Source of the DNA: Corbicula japonica
Lineage: Eukaryota > Mollusca > Bivalvia > Venerida > Cyrenidae
DNA: 64,000 nt
NCBI GenBank assembly: GCA_038501625.1
Contig: JAZAYU010000037.1
Coordinates: forward strand, 2,356,001-2,420,000
Direction: 5' to 3'
How positions within the stretch are numbered: the first letter of the stretch is position 1; every line of letters starts with the position of its first letter. This document shows, piece after piece, positions 36,501-51,500 of this stretch. The notes under the pieces are model-generated. The model made no database searches and was not told the DNA's origin. It saw only the letters and a program-made list of their open reading frames with translations. The translations under genes and the position numbers were made by a program.

Positions 36501-39500
36501 TGCATATACAACAAGAATGTTCAAAGTTATAAGCAATATTAAGCTGCAGGGTTATAGTCATTTGATAGAGCTTAGGCTCCATTTGGTTACTTCTGACTAA
36601 GAGTGAACAGTGTAGATCTTGATCAAATGGCACATTGTGCTGGTTGATCTGGATCTAAATTGTTTGCCCATGGGATATAATTATATCTCATCCCCATCCC
36701 AAGTAGGTGTCAGCTGATCTGGATCAAAATTGTTCCACACTTGCCATAAAAGTGCACTTGAATAAAGGGCAATATGAAATATTATAAGTATACCTAACGA
36801 ACTGTGCTCAGGGTAACAATATATAGCAAAAACAAACTGAACAGTGAATTCAAGTTACATGCAATGGCTTTAGCTTTGTAAATGTTCCAGGGCCCCAGGT
36901 CATAAAAGTAAATTAGGAGACCAGTCCCTATTTCAGCCAATCAGATGCTTGAGATTTTAGACTGGTCCCAGAAGACTGTTTACCTGTGATGAGGATGATG
37001 AGGCTGAGTTGTGGGACAAACTTGAGCTGGTAGATGCTGTCAAACTGGTTCAGCTTGGTCAGCACCGGCGGATCTCGGTGTACATTGACTGCAAACAGTC
37101 CCTCATCTGCTCCCAGCAATGTGAGCTGAAATATATATAATAGTCATCAGGATTTCTTGTCATTTCTAGTTCTTTGCACACCAGCGAACAAAGTCTGAAA
37201 ATCTGAGTATAAATGACTAAACTTAGGCTGTTTTAAATACTCTGGAGACTTCATCATTTCTGGTGTACACCTATATATTCTAAATGAGGAAAATGGAGTA
37301 AAACCCTTACTATTTAACTTTCATAAAGATTACAATAAAATCTCATTTGAAGTATTTGTTGTAAAATGTCTATTGGAATTTAAACCCATTACGATAATTT
37401 TTAATAAATAGATGGGTGTTCACCCAGATTATAAAACTGAGATTAAAAACCAGTCTCTAATCTCAAGCATCTGATGGGCTGAAATGACAACCAGTCACCA
37501 TTTCAGACAATCAGATCCTTGAGATCTGAGACTGGTTTCCATTCTCATTTTTATAATTTTGGGGCCAGTTGAAATCCAAGTATACTTGTTCAAGGATTGT
37601 ACATGAAAAGATTGAAACAAGGAAAGACTTCATTTGATTATAGCCAACATTCATACATTTGTAAAAATCTCCTGAGCATATACTCAGCAAAATAAGAAAC
37701 CACTTAAATAACTTTGAGAAACATATGCATAATCTACATGTATATTATCACTTCCCCACCCCCTAAAAACTAACGGCTAAAACATGCATCAGAAATATCA
37801 AATTGCACAGGTAACAGGTAACCAGTCGCCATTTCAGCCAATCAGATTCTTGAGATTTGAGACTGATCTCCTGATTTAGTTTTATGATCTTGGGCCCTGA
37901 AAATATGTCTAAACGCAGTGTCAGAATTCCTTTTCTGTTAAACATACCTGTTTACTGAGCAGCAGAGAGCAGTTCAGTTCAAGCCTTTGATTTCCAGACA
38001 GTTCCAGAATGTTTGACATCTGCATTTTCTGAAGACAAAATCAGCATAAAATAGCAAACTTGCACAGGGTAATTATATGTTTTTAAAACTAGTCAATGAA
38101 ATAAAAATTAGTTCTCAGCTTGTTTCTATAGCTGTTTTATGAACTTGAAATTATAGAAAACCAAGAGAAACAATGTCTGTATATTAGACAGAGAAGTTAA
38201 ATAACAGCCCATACACCAAAATTAAAACCAACCACATATTATAGATGTTTGTCTTTTCAATTTAAGGTGAAACACTGAAATAATTAACTCCCAAGATGAA
38301 AACAAATCATACAGAAATCCCTGTTTTTAATTCTGAACATCCAAAAGTCTTGGTTAGATCCTCTATAAGCATGTAAGAGATTGTACTAACAGATCTCCTG
38401 ATTGTGTCATCCTTCTGTAAGTTTCTGATGGCATTTTCAAGGCAGGCAACCCATCTCTGCTTCTCTGTGAACCGTGACGCCATCAGGTATAACACCCTGC
38501 AAGACACATTTAAATTACCAATTCTACTATAAAATATGCTGAGAACTTGGACTACCGATAGTAGCATACAATTTTATCAGCAAAGAACATTAAATAATAT
38601 TTTAGAACTGATTGCTCTACTTCATGACGTCATTTCAAGGAATTCCCAAATATTCCATGTTTTTTTAAGGCCAGAACATCTCTACTGTGGTTATAATTTA
38701 ATGCCTAGTGTTTTTTTCCACTCTCAATGCCATTCTTCCAGCACATCAGCTGTTAAGTTTGACATTAACACCATGAATCACCCAGACATTGAGAATGCTG
38801 ACTAGTGGCCCTAAGATTATGAACTGAGAATGGAAACCAGTCTCAAATCTCAAGGATCTGATTGGAGACAAGTTTCCATTTCAGCCAATCAGATCCTTGA
38901 GAATTGAGACTGGTTTCAAATTTCAGTTTTATAATCTTCAGCCCTGTGAGTGTAGTCATGGGACATGGATTTATGTGATATTATGTATAAAAGAAATGTT
39001 TGTAAGTAAAACAAATTGCACAATTATGGGGATTAGGCAAACAGTGCTGTCTCATCAGGATCTGCACTGTTCGCTTTCTGATTTATAAGGCTATTTCTGA
39101 CCAAATAGAGAACACTGTAGATCCTGATCAGACAGCATTGATGTTCCAGCTGATCTGGATCTACATTGTTTGCCATGATATAAAAGATGTATATATGGAG
39201 GAAAGGGTTAAGCATTTCTGAAATTGTCTAACAGATTTACGTTACCTGCCGGGCCAGCATGTTGTTAAGGGTTCATGTTCCAGTCTGAATGTGTAAGGTA
39301 GATCAGTAGAGGCTGTGCTGGGGAGCTCGGCAGCGCTGATGGCACTATGGATGGTGACATCCGTCTCCGCAGGATTCAGGTCAAATGTATCTACAGGGTT
39401 AGCATCATAGTCAGTGTTATAAAACATTAAAATGTTTCCTTCCATTTTACACCAGCGTCGTTCCCATCCAGGTAGCTTGCTGTTTCTGTAATATAAACAT

Positions 39501-42500
39501 CCTAGGATATAGATCTAATATGGTAAATTAAAATCTCTGAAACAGCGACAGTGTTGGGTGACAATGGTTGATGCTAGGGCAGTTACAGAGGGGGTCCAAT
39601 GGGGTTGCTCAAACCCCCTTTATGGAAGCAAGATTTAACTTTCATGGGAATTTGAGCCAGTAAGATGGAAAGTATTATGTAACTACCTTAAGACTGCTCT
39701 AAAAAATGAACCCCCTTTCTGGAAACCTTGCATTCCACCATTGTTAATGTTTACTGTGAACAATGCGATAAGGTAATAATTAGAAAGTTTAGTCAGCTAA
39801 CTGTATCTTCTATAAATGTCTGCAGAGACATCTATAAGTTATGTGTATAATTCATACATGAAAATGATTCTGATAACATTGTGAAGTTGACAGATTTTTA
39901 TATGCTTTGGAAATAATGTATTAACCTGTTCCTTTATTATTATAATAAATCATTTTGTTGAAGAATTCGCCATATGTGTAAAATTCATATATAACTAGAT
40001 GGGTGTTCAGTTGAACACTTGTTTCGCCCTCAGGTGCCATGTCGGAATAAAAATTCAAGTACAAAAAGGGGCAGAACTCCATCAAATGTGACCTTGACCT
40101 AAAGAATTTGGCATCATCACGACCATGTTCTCATAAGCAATATAAATTAAAAGTTTGGTGAAGAAATATTAAGAAATGGCAGTTATAGCCAATGTTAAGT
40201 TTTCGTGATGGACGGACGAACAAAGCAATCCCTATGTATCGCCTTTTCTTTGAAAGGGCAACATACATGTAAATATGGTTCTGGTAATATTTTCCACGTC
40301 GTTTTTGTGAAGTCTCCAGACTTTTACAATGCTTTGAAAATAATGTATTAATCTGTTTCTTTATTACTTATTAGAATACATGTATTAAAGCGACGTACTT
40401 GGGAACTTTGAGCCATCCTTTCAGCCTGAAGATTCCATCTTCACTGCTGTCTACAACACATGGAGAACTTCCTGCATCTTCTTCTGATGCTGAACTCTTG
40501 TCCATCAGTGTACTGAAGTGACGGATGTACTCTGTTGGTAGACCACAAGTTGCTTGAACTGAGCTGATGCATTTAGGATGGCAGACCATTAAACATTCTG
40601 AAAGAAAAACATGCCAATATACTGATTACTGTATTTTTATGGGTCTGAAACTAATGGGTCTGAAACTAACTTGCTTTTGCAATCATTGTAGATAGTGACA
40701 GTCATTACTGAAGAATTCTAAAAATCTTGAGAAAATAACCACTGTTTTGTCCATTTTTTAAATCTACATGTACCATACCCAAAATCTAAAAAAAACGGTG
40801 CAAACAGGGACAGTCAAGAGTAAAGAAAACTGAGTACAAAACTGAACAAATCTGTAAACACAAATACAAGATAATTAAGAGTACATGACCATTCAAAAAG
40901 TGTATGTTGAGCCACTAAAATCATTGCCAATTTTGTTAATTTCTAAATTCATTGCCTACTTGGTTAAATTTGTGAGATTACTTACCCTGACATTTGGCAG
41001 CCTGTTTCACAAAGGGCACACTCCCAAGACAGACAGCACACTTTGTGGCCCTTGTGTTGAGCCCCGTCACAAATCTGTGTGGGATGTTGTGGTGCATCCT
41101 CTGAGGGGTTGGAGCAGGAGGCGCAAGCATGCGTGAGGATTTCTTCACACTTGGGGTCAGCAGGGAGTTGGCAGGGTGTGCCTGGCTGGAAGGAGACTGG
41201 ATCAGCACTGAGACAGCTGCCTTGATGGTCGGGGTCAGACTTGCAGGCTCAGAGACCATCTTCTCTCGCAATGCACCCTTGACCTTTAACACTGTAACAA
41301 TGGCATTCTATTTGAAAATTATTAAAAATAAATTTTAATTCAGTTACTAAAATTCTTCTTCATAATTTGAATGAAATGGTCAATTTCTATGAAATGGAAA
41401 CAAAGCATGTGATAAGTTTATCATTACACACCTTCTTTATATCACATTTCCCTTCCGTTTAGATCCTGGGTTTTAAAGGAACACAAGATTATTTCATGAA
41501 CTTAAACCCTTTCCTCCGGGCATCATGGGTTGAATGCAAATCCTTGTAACATGCCTTCTGTATAAGGTTACAATTGTTTTGCACTTATCCTATAATATAT
41601 GCCTTTGTGGGGTGTGGGCAACCATTGTAGATCCAGATCAGCCAGTGCTGTCTGATCTGGATCTACACTGGTCATGACGAGATAAAATATGTATATTATA
41701 TGGAAGAAAGGGTTAAAAAATGTTAAATTGACAGACAAACAAACAAACAAACTTGTGATGATACAAACATTCATTAGCCTGTGTGTAGTTTTCCCTCCTC
41801 AGTCGGTCGAGCTGCTCCTGAAGCTGCTTGTTCTTCTTACACTCCTTGTCGAGAGCCGACTGCAGGTCACCCATGATAGGCAGGGTTGTCGTGCCGTCTT
41901 TACCCTTGCCAAACAGTTTACCACCCTACAAAACAACAAAACAGAAATATAACTAAATCTGTATTAAACTTTATTTTTACCAAAACTGAATTAAACTGTA
42001 ACACAGAATGTTCTAATAGCTTGGAACAGTGACACAATTTAAACAAATGACTTTCAAATATATGCAGACTTTGTATGTATCCATTTCTGCGCTGAATATT
42101 ATGAAACTGACATTAGAAACCTGGTACATGTACATTGTTGGTACATGCATATAAATCTGGGTTTCCCTTCAAACTTGCATAACTGTACTCATGAGGCAAA
42201 GTACTGTTATGTTTTTTACATTCATATATATTTACAGTTTTACACCCATTAAACTTTTACAATAAGTTGCTTCCAGACTTGTTTTATATTTTGGCTCAGC
42301 ACATAAAAATCTTTATTGATATGAAGTGCAAAACATAGCAATAAACAAATAACATGGTATCAGTTACACTAATGAACATTTAAAACACTTTTCTATATGT
42401 AAAGTTCAATAAACGAAATGAGATCTTATTTATTATACATTGACAGTTGACCATTATGATGTCTGGGGACACATCTAGCTTAGCGGAATCCCAATATTTA

Positions 42501-45500
42501 ATTATAGAGCATTGCTTGAGAGCAAATTCTGGTATGTCATGTGCCAAACAAATTTCATTAATAATGAGTTTAAATGGGGGCTTCCGCCCCCATATCCCTG
42601 CTTCCCATGCTCAAATGCCACAGGGCTTTTTGTGTTTTGAATACCCAGGGTCCACTAAACTAGATTCTACCCAGATGTCTGACCACAACAAGACTTTGGA
42701 AACATTTTAATCAGGGTTTTCATAATGCAATTGCACCGGACATCAATCCATGTTATACTGACTGGTGACATGTTATCAGCAGAGTGGCATTACACTAAAT
42801 GACCTTGTAGACCACAAGCTTTGATGCAAAAACCATCTACATAACTAACCAGTCTCAGATACTGCCAGAAAAACAATAGGCAATAACCAGTGTTTTACCA
42901 TTCTATTTTTTACAGCAAATTACTATAGTGAATAATGTTCTGCCCATCATTTCTTTAGAAAATTAACAATTGCAACATATAATACAAAGCATAATAAAAG
43001 CATAAGCTGACAATTAACATGTATCGTGTGAACTCAATTAAAATAACAGGAATTTACCAGAAACAAAAAACATGTTTACTTCTAAAAGAAATTATTTTCT
43101 TTCATTAAAGATATATATTAAAAGGGATAGTAGTTTCACAGATAACTAATGAGATCACTTGTATAGAAAAAGTTATGTACTAAAGCTGAATCTGAATGAT
43201 CGATATTTTAAGACTCACAACTATATACTTGCCCAGTTCTATGCATTGCTATTCCCTTTGGAAACAAATCATAATTGATTTCTAATAAGGCCAGTAGCTA
43301 TCAATCAAATACTAGTATATGTTTTAAGCTGGATTAACTGGTACACATATAACCCGAAACCTGTTCTGGTTTAGGTTAAGTTATATAGAGATATGTTTAC
43401 AATTTCTAAGCCCTGCACCATGAAGCGATATATATGAATGCTTTACACTACCAGAAGCTCTGTTTTCACTTACCCTGACTGAACCATCTTTTGATGGTGT
43501 CTTTAAATATAAAAAAAACATCATTATTTTATTAAACATTCACAAAAAGTATTGTATATTAACTTAAAGGTTGATAACTTTAATAAGCACTTTGAACCAA
43601 GTTTACCAATGATTTAAAAGTTTGTTTCACGGTAATTCACTGACCTAATACTGAACTATGGAGATCCAACAGAAGGAAAATGCCAGTTTATCTAAATTTA
43701 TTCTGATATCAAATACAAGGATATTCATTTCTGTCATAGAAATATTTGACCTATTGAGTCAAACTGAGGTGCAGTTATCTCCCTTTACTTCTAGGCTTGA
43801 CAAATCTGTTAACCCTTCACTCCATTCATTTTTTATACAAAATGTACGCCTTTTATCATGTACACAACCAGGGTATATCCAGATCAACCATCACATCAGG
43901 ACCATCTGAACAGGATCTACACTGTTTGCTTCTTCTGTTTGCATTTCTTAAAAAACGCAGTTTTCCCCCAAAAGTAACTTTACGTCAGGTTTTTTTCTTT
44001 CCCCTTATAGAAGAAATCACACTATATTCCCTCAAATTATAGGGCATGGGCCCCTTCCCATGGCAGTGAAGAAAAGCCCTGCTGTGACAAGACAATGTTG
44101 TACACTGACTGACCTTTTTCTTCTTGTGGACGCTGTCCTGCCAGAGTTCCTGGAGATAATCTATCAGTTTCATCTGCTGATCGATCGTGCTCTCGAACCG
44201 GTACTTCTCCAGGAAGTGAAGACCCTAAATCACAGCGTCATCATATATACATAGTACAATGGCAGAAAGGTCTGTTAATCTTAAAATACTATAAAACTCA
44301 TCTTCTAACGAGATGTTGTTTTTTTTCTGAGAAACACTTTTATTTTATGCTTTTAAGTGAATTATAGAATTTTACCAGTGAAATAAAAGTGGTATTTCAC
44401 TGTTTTCAAACAGTGGAAAATCATTTTTATTTTCACTGCTTTTTTCACGTTGGTACCCTAATGCACATAACATACCGAATGAGAATGTTTAGAAAATGGT
44501 CTCAAATTTAGATGTTTGACAAATGACGTCACGTTGTAAACAAGCGGTTTTGGCGCCATTGGCAGATGTTCATTTCCCCTTACTCAAAATATGCAAATAT
44601 TATATAGTTATTTGGTTTCTTGACAGGGAATGTGAGGATATATTGCCGGTCTGGGTGTTATATTACCCGAGCCGCAGGCGAGGGATAATATGACATCCAG
44701 ACCGGCAATATATCCTCACATACCCTTTCAAGGAACCAAATAATTGTTTTATTATACTGCAAAGACTTTTTCAGACAAAAATAATTAGAAAACAGTGATT
44801 TTTCATTTATTTCGCATATTTAATGCCGAACGGCTTAATTCCCCGCTAAGAACCTCAATAATTACATGTCTGACGTCATTAATTTACCTGCATGACGTCA
44901 CTACTATAGAAATTGAATGGAATATCGGTTTGATATTGATTTACAAAATTTGAGAATAATCTGATCGTTTTCAACGTTAAAAACATAACACAAATATTTT
45001 CTGTAACAATTTTAGTAATCCCTAAGCATACCGCTTTATAATTTACAAGATTGGCTTCAAATTATGCATTTTTACGGAAATTCAAAACAAAATGGCGGAC
45101 GAAAAGAAAAAGGTGAGAGGCCAGAGAGGGAAATTTAGGCACGTGCGTTCATATCTACGGCCGATCCGTAAATACGGATATACATCAACGGCAAATTATC
45201 CAATCATATTCAAGCAAATTTCTTTGCAGTATAATAAACAATGATACCACTTTAAGTCAAATGCAAATAATAAGAAAATCTCTTTAAACTGTGCAATATA
45301 TATGAAAACAAAAAATGGTTGTTTGATACCAAGGACAATTTAGTTAATTTAAACATAGCAATTTTGTGTGCTTGAAATTCCAAGGAATTCTGGCTTACCC
45401 ATGATTATAGAACCCCATCCATATACCAGACAGTTGTGTTAGCTGATACATAAATTTTATTCTTGTACATAGAATACATGGATAATTATCATATGTGTAG

Positions 45501-48500
45501 CATGCTTCAATACATGTATATCAGATATAAAAAAAACAACCTGACTAGGGCCCAACATCATAAAACTAAATCATGTGACAGTTTCTAATCTCAAGCATCT
45601 GATTGGCTCAAATGGCATCTGGTTTCAAATCTTTGAGACTGGTCTCCAATATAAGTTTGATGATCTTGGGCCCCGACTAGATATGTGCAACATACAAGTC
45701 ACATCATGCTGTGAAAATTACAATTCATGTTATGTTTAACTCACCTGCAGGGCCTCTGTGAAGTTTTCCAGGTCAATTTTCTCACCAAAGATGATTTCCA
45801 GTTTGTCAACAGCTTCCTCGAGGTTCTGGCGCAGCTTTATGTTCTTGATTCGCACTTCCTGGTTCTCCGTTAAGATCTTACTGATCTATAATTAAACACA
45901 CACAACGATGATGTCATGATCAAATCTAAAATAACCTTCCAAGTCTTACTGCGTCAAACAATTAATGACCAAAGATCATAAAACTGAGATTGGAGACCAG
46001 ACCCAAATCTGAAGCATATGATTGGCTGAAATGGCAACCACTCACAATTTCAGCAAATCAGGTGCTTGAGAATTGAGACTGGTCTCTGGCTTTAGTTTTA
46101 TGATCTTTGGACAATTTCATGTATCATAAAAGTTTATATCTTTCATTTGAGATTATTTGTTTATTGCAGATGCAGCATGTTGGTCAAATTTATTTGGAAG
46201 AAATATAAATGAAATATTCAACAGGTAGCTACTGGTTTCAGACATATGACAGTACCAATTTATTAGACAAACAGATTTTTCCTTACATTAGCATAGAAAA
46301 ATATTTGAATTTTTATCCCATTATTATGACTTAACCCAGTAGAGATTTAATATCCGAAGAAAATTTTTCATTTGATTCTTGGTACCACGTAACTAATGTT
46401 ATATTGCGACTTTCTCAGAATATTATGATAAACAAGAAGATGCAACAATGCAACAACATCAGGTTTTCTTCTTAAATTTTAAGTTAAAAGTGGCAAAACT
46501 AGGACAAAATACAGTCAATAGTTATAGAACTTGAAATGTCAGTCAATTATAATAATTTTCAAGATCTACTTTGAATGGTTACTGAAAAAAGTGAACTGAA
46601 ACAAACAACTTAATAAAATGTTGATACTCGCCTGCCAGAAAACATACCCTGATCTAATAACCAGGATTTTCCAAAGAAATTCTGGTTAAAAAAGGTACAG
46701 CTATATTAATTACTGCAAATATAAACTTCAATACTTAGAGCTAGCATAATGACCTCCTCTTTGAGCCTCCTCTTTTCCTCGTTGTCGTTATCTATGACTA
46801 TCTTCTGCTGCTCCAGCACCGTCTGCATCTTCGAGTTCTGGGTCTCTAACTCTGTCTTCTATTGGAATATATATCAGTATTACCAAAAGACACCAGGTAA
46901 TTTCATACACTAGATATTCAAATAGTATGCAAATCCTTTGAAAATCAGATTGAAAAAGCTTTTAGCAAAGGCAAATTTTTGTTAAATAGCACAAGAAAGG
47001 TTAGCATTATATAGAGGATTTTATCAATCTGTGTTTGACAAAGTTATGTCTGATAATACACTCCTAAAACATTTCAACAGCAGAATACCAGTTAAGGGTT
47101 TGAACAAAATACTGCTGGTCCTGAGTGAACTGAATGTAAATCATTCACATAAAAAGATGGTATAAAATCAGCACTGGTTACTTAACCCTGAACTCTATGG
47201 GATATGGTTGTTATCCCTTGGGTAAAGTCTAGATCAAGATCAGCCAGGACATCCATGGCATCTGATCAGGATCTACAATGTTCGCTTTCCATTAGGTTAT
47301 ATCTGACAAAGAAGCAACCAGTGTAGATCCTGATTAGACAGCATTGATAAGCCGTCTTACCATGATGTTCTAGACTGGTCACACATGTGATAAATCCTGT
47401 ATAAATGAAAGAAAGGGTTGAAACTTCAAGTTATCTATACCAGAGTGTTGTTTATCTGTGAGTTGGTACGCATCTCAGCGATCTGTTTCTTGAGTGTGTC
47501 CAGGTCAGCCTTGTATTTCTCCTTGGCTTCCTGCAACTGTTGCTTCACCTGCTGGGCTACGTCTGCCGAGTTCTGTCTGTCAGTTATGAAATATACACAC
47601 ACTACAGTCAAAACAGTGATTTATGTTATAAATATATGACAGTGACTGATGTAATATATATACACCAGTACCGATGTATTTTATACACACCAGCAATGAC
47701 GAAATATTTTGAACTATGATTGTATTTACTAAGTCTTACACTGTGTTTTAACAATGAATTAAGTTTATAGTGAAATACTCCAAACTGATTTTATGAGATG
47801 AGCCAAGTTCACTCACAACCAAAACATGTTTCTAGGGCAGATTTTTCCCATCCAAACCTTGCATACATGTATGTAAAAGATAACTACAAAACTTGTATAG
47901 AGGATATTCAAGCAAGTTTGGTTCTGGTGGGATACACCAGGTACTTTACTATAGGAATGTACTCGAAGCATAAAGGATCTGAGTCTGGTTCAGTCTGCGA
48001 CAAGTCATCCTGTGATCTGTGCTGCCTACATTATTGTTTTGAAGACAGTTACTGTAATACACCTGTTAAGTGTGTAAAGTTTTTTTAAATAAAATCCTAA
48101 AGAATGTGCTGTAAACTGAAACTAGTCAAATTCAACAATACCTGAACTGTTTGAGCACATTGAGCCGCTGGTTTGCTCCTTCCAGGTCATTTTCTCTCTC
48201 CTCCACAGCCTTCTCATAAGTTAGCTTCATCTTGTTCCACTCTGCCTCCTGGGCCTCATGTTCCAGATGCAGGGCCTCAAGGTCCCGAATCTGAGCCTCC
48301 AACTCTGAGCAGATCCCACGCAGCTTCTCCACTTTCTACATAACACAAATATTTGATTTGGTAAGATTAGTTAATTCAACAGAAATTACTTTATCTTATT
48401 TTAATATCAGTGACATGCTCGAACAGTATTCACAAATCAACAAATGAAAAAGCAAACAGAATAAAAGAAGTAAATTGGAGTAAATAGACAAACTCAAACA

Positions 48501-51500
48501 CTTATTTTACATCTAAATGATTAAAAGGAAGAAAAAATAATCTGCATGAAATCTTTTTAAAAGGTGACATTGTAAATGTTACTATACACAGTACACAGTG
48601 TAGAAGTCTACTGGGCTGAAGATTATAAAACTGAGATTTGAACCAGTCTCAAATCTCAAGCATGTAATTGGCTGAACACCATTTCAGTCAATGAGATCCT
48701 TGAGATTTGAGACTGGTTTCAAATCTCAGTTTTATAATCTTAGGATCTGGTAGATTACCTGAGATTCAACTTGATACTGGTATTCTTTCTGAGCAAGATT
48801 TTCCTTCAGCAACTGGCGCTCCATCAGACTGGCTGTCTTTTCTCTCTGTCCACCTGATAATTTCTCTTCTAATTCCTGCAGGCAGTCAAATCATTAGGTA
48901 TACAATACTTTCCTCCCTTACCATCCACAACATTTACTGAAGAACTATATTTACAATAAAGCAGTCAAAATAATAATGGACAGCTGAGTCTCTTGAAAAT
49001 ACTGTTTAATCAGTTCTATCAGAGATTTTCCCCAAGTGATTTTCATTTGAAAAACAAAATCATATACAGTCTAGCAATGTACATATACATGTTTATCTGA
49101 ATATAATTTATTCACATCAACAAGAAATTTGATCTTTGATTCCTTTTAAAAAAGTTGAAAAGTGGGCATATGTTTTAGAATATGATAAAAGATATAATTC
49201 AAGTTGGACTGAAAAAAAACTGAACTGTCCATCATGGTTAAAGATCATAAAACTGAGATTTGAAACCATGTCTTAAATCTCAAGCATCAGATTCTTGAGA
49301 CGGGTATTTTAGACTGGTTTCCAGTTTTATAATCTTGGGGCCAGGTACTACCTTTATTTCATGAAATTGGTACATTTACTTACCTTTACAGAGGCTGATC
49401 TTTTTGTGATTTGACATAGAAATAATTAAATGATTGATGAATAGTCAGCTTCATCTTTAGAATAAGGAAATCTGTACAGTACATTTTGACTACTGTAAGT
49501 AGTCATCTAAACTGAATAACCACTATTGAATAGTCAGCACCATTTTGCACTCACCTTGCACTTTTTCTGCAAACTTTCATTCTGAGATTTCAGCTGCTGC
49601 ATATCTTCCTGCTCCTGAAAATGTCATTATCTGAGATAACAAAATGACAACTGCAAACTTAACAAGACCCAAGATCATAACACAAAATCAGGAGACCAGT
49701 CTCAAATCTCAAGCATATGATTGGCTGAAATGCAACTGGTTTCAGTTTAAAAATCTTGGGCCAAGTTTACTGAAAAGGGCTTAACTGTGAAAATATTCTT
49801 GGATGAGTTATGGATATTGTTGGAAATGAAGTCATGATTTGGGACATAAATAAATTTAATGCAAACTGAAACAGAGTTATGAGGCTTGTTTGTAATAATT
49901 TAAACTTTGATGGTGAATGTATATTCAAAGTTTCAAGATGACATCTAAAGTAGATTCAGTTATCCACTTAAACTTTAAGTAAGCCGACATAGATGCTGAT
50001 GCGAGTAGGCTTTTCCCCAAAAAGTTGAGCTTAAAATTATCTTGCACAACAAATTCTTGCAAATAAAATTATCGTGTTCCCATACGATACAGCTTCAATT
50101 ACCATGAAAAATGACTGGGTTTAATTTTTAATACAATGTTGCTGTAAACAGAAATAAAAACTATAGTGTAACTAAAAATAAAGCTGGTAGAGAACACTAT
50201 AAAGAATCCTGATGCTTAGTTAAACAAATAATTGTAAGGAATAATGTCACTCGTACCTTTACTGAAAGTTGTCTTTCATTTTCCAACTTATCCTCATGAA
50301 GGCCTTTCTCTTTCTATAATAAACAATAAACAATTCTAGACAATATCTTTTCAAAAGTAATTAATAAGCAATTAAAAATAATCAGTAATACATTTCAGAC
50401 AGGTAATAGATTAAAAGAAAAATACATGACCTTCATAACACCAGACTATATCTCTGATATTGATGGGATCCAATACCAAATCACTATTCCAATATTCATA
50501 TGGCATATTCAAATATATTTGAATATTGGAATTTTATCCAAGATTTTTGTCCACAAACTCAATGTGTCCAATGTTGATGCCATAAATGGCACACAATAGG
50601 CATTAATCTGTTCAACTACGAGAACAATAAATCAATTAAAGTTTGTGTTTGAATATTCAATCCCATCCCTAATCTCTATATATTTAACAGCAGCTGAATA
50701 TATACCTATCTTCTAATCCATCTGTTTTCTAATCCATGAGTATAAGAAACTGAAGTATGAAGTATGATTTTTTAAGTGCTAATTACCTCTAGACTGAACA
50801 CTCTCTGTTTGAGTTGTCTGATTTCTGTCTCAAGCGCCTCTCGGGCTCGTTTCTCCTGCCTCTGAGTGGCTGACAGCAATGACCTTGCCTCACTGAGGGA
50901 CAGGTTAGACTCGGTGAGCTCCTTCCTTAACTCTCCTAACATGGCATCGTGCTTCTCACGTTCCTAATGTAAACATTAATATACATGTATACATTAATAA
51001 ACATGTAAAATATCTCGACATTTCAGACCCGGACTCACTGTGGGACAGGTTAGACAGTAAGCATGTAAAAATGCATCAACGTTATATAGTAGTGACCAGT
51101 CTTAGAGTTCATTGGTATGTTGTGAGATTTTTTGTTTATTTATAACATATACCAGTTTTACAACAATATTGGAAAGACACTGTTATGACATGGTGATTCA
51201 TTCTTAGACATTTGAAGATGTAACAAACTTCTGCAATATATTTAAAATGGAGGCACAGTGCGGTTAATGCCCTTGAACCCTTTCGACAGAAAAAACACAC
51301 ACAAAGAACTATGCCTAAGATCATACTACTAAATCTGGAAACCAGTCTCAAATCTCAAGCATCTGATGAAATGGGGACTGGTCACCATTTCAGCCAATCA
51401 GATGCTTGAGATTTGAGACTGGTATTTTAGTTTTATCATCTTGTGTAGAGAACTGTTACCTTATCTAGTTTTTCCTCAGCCTCCTTCACATCTCTGCTGT

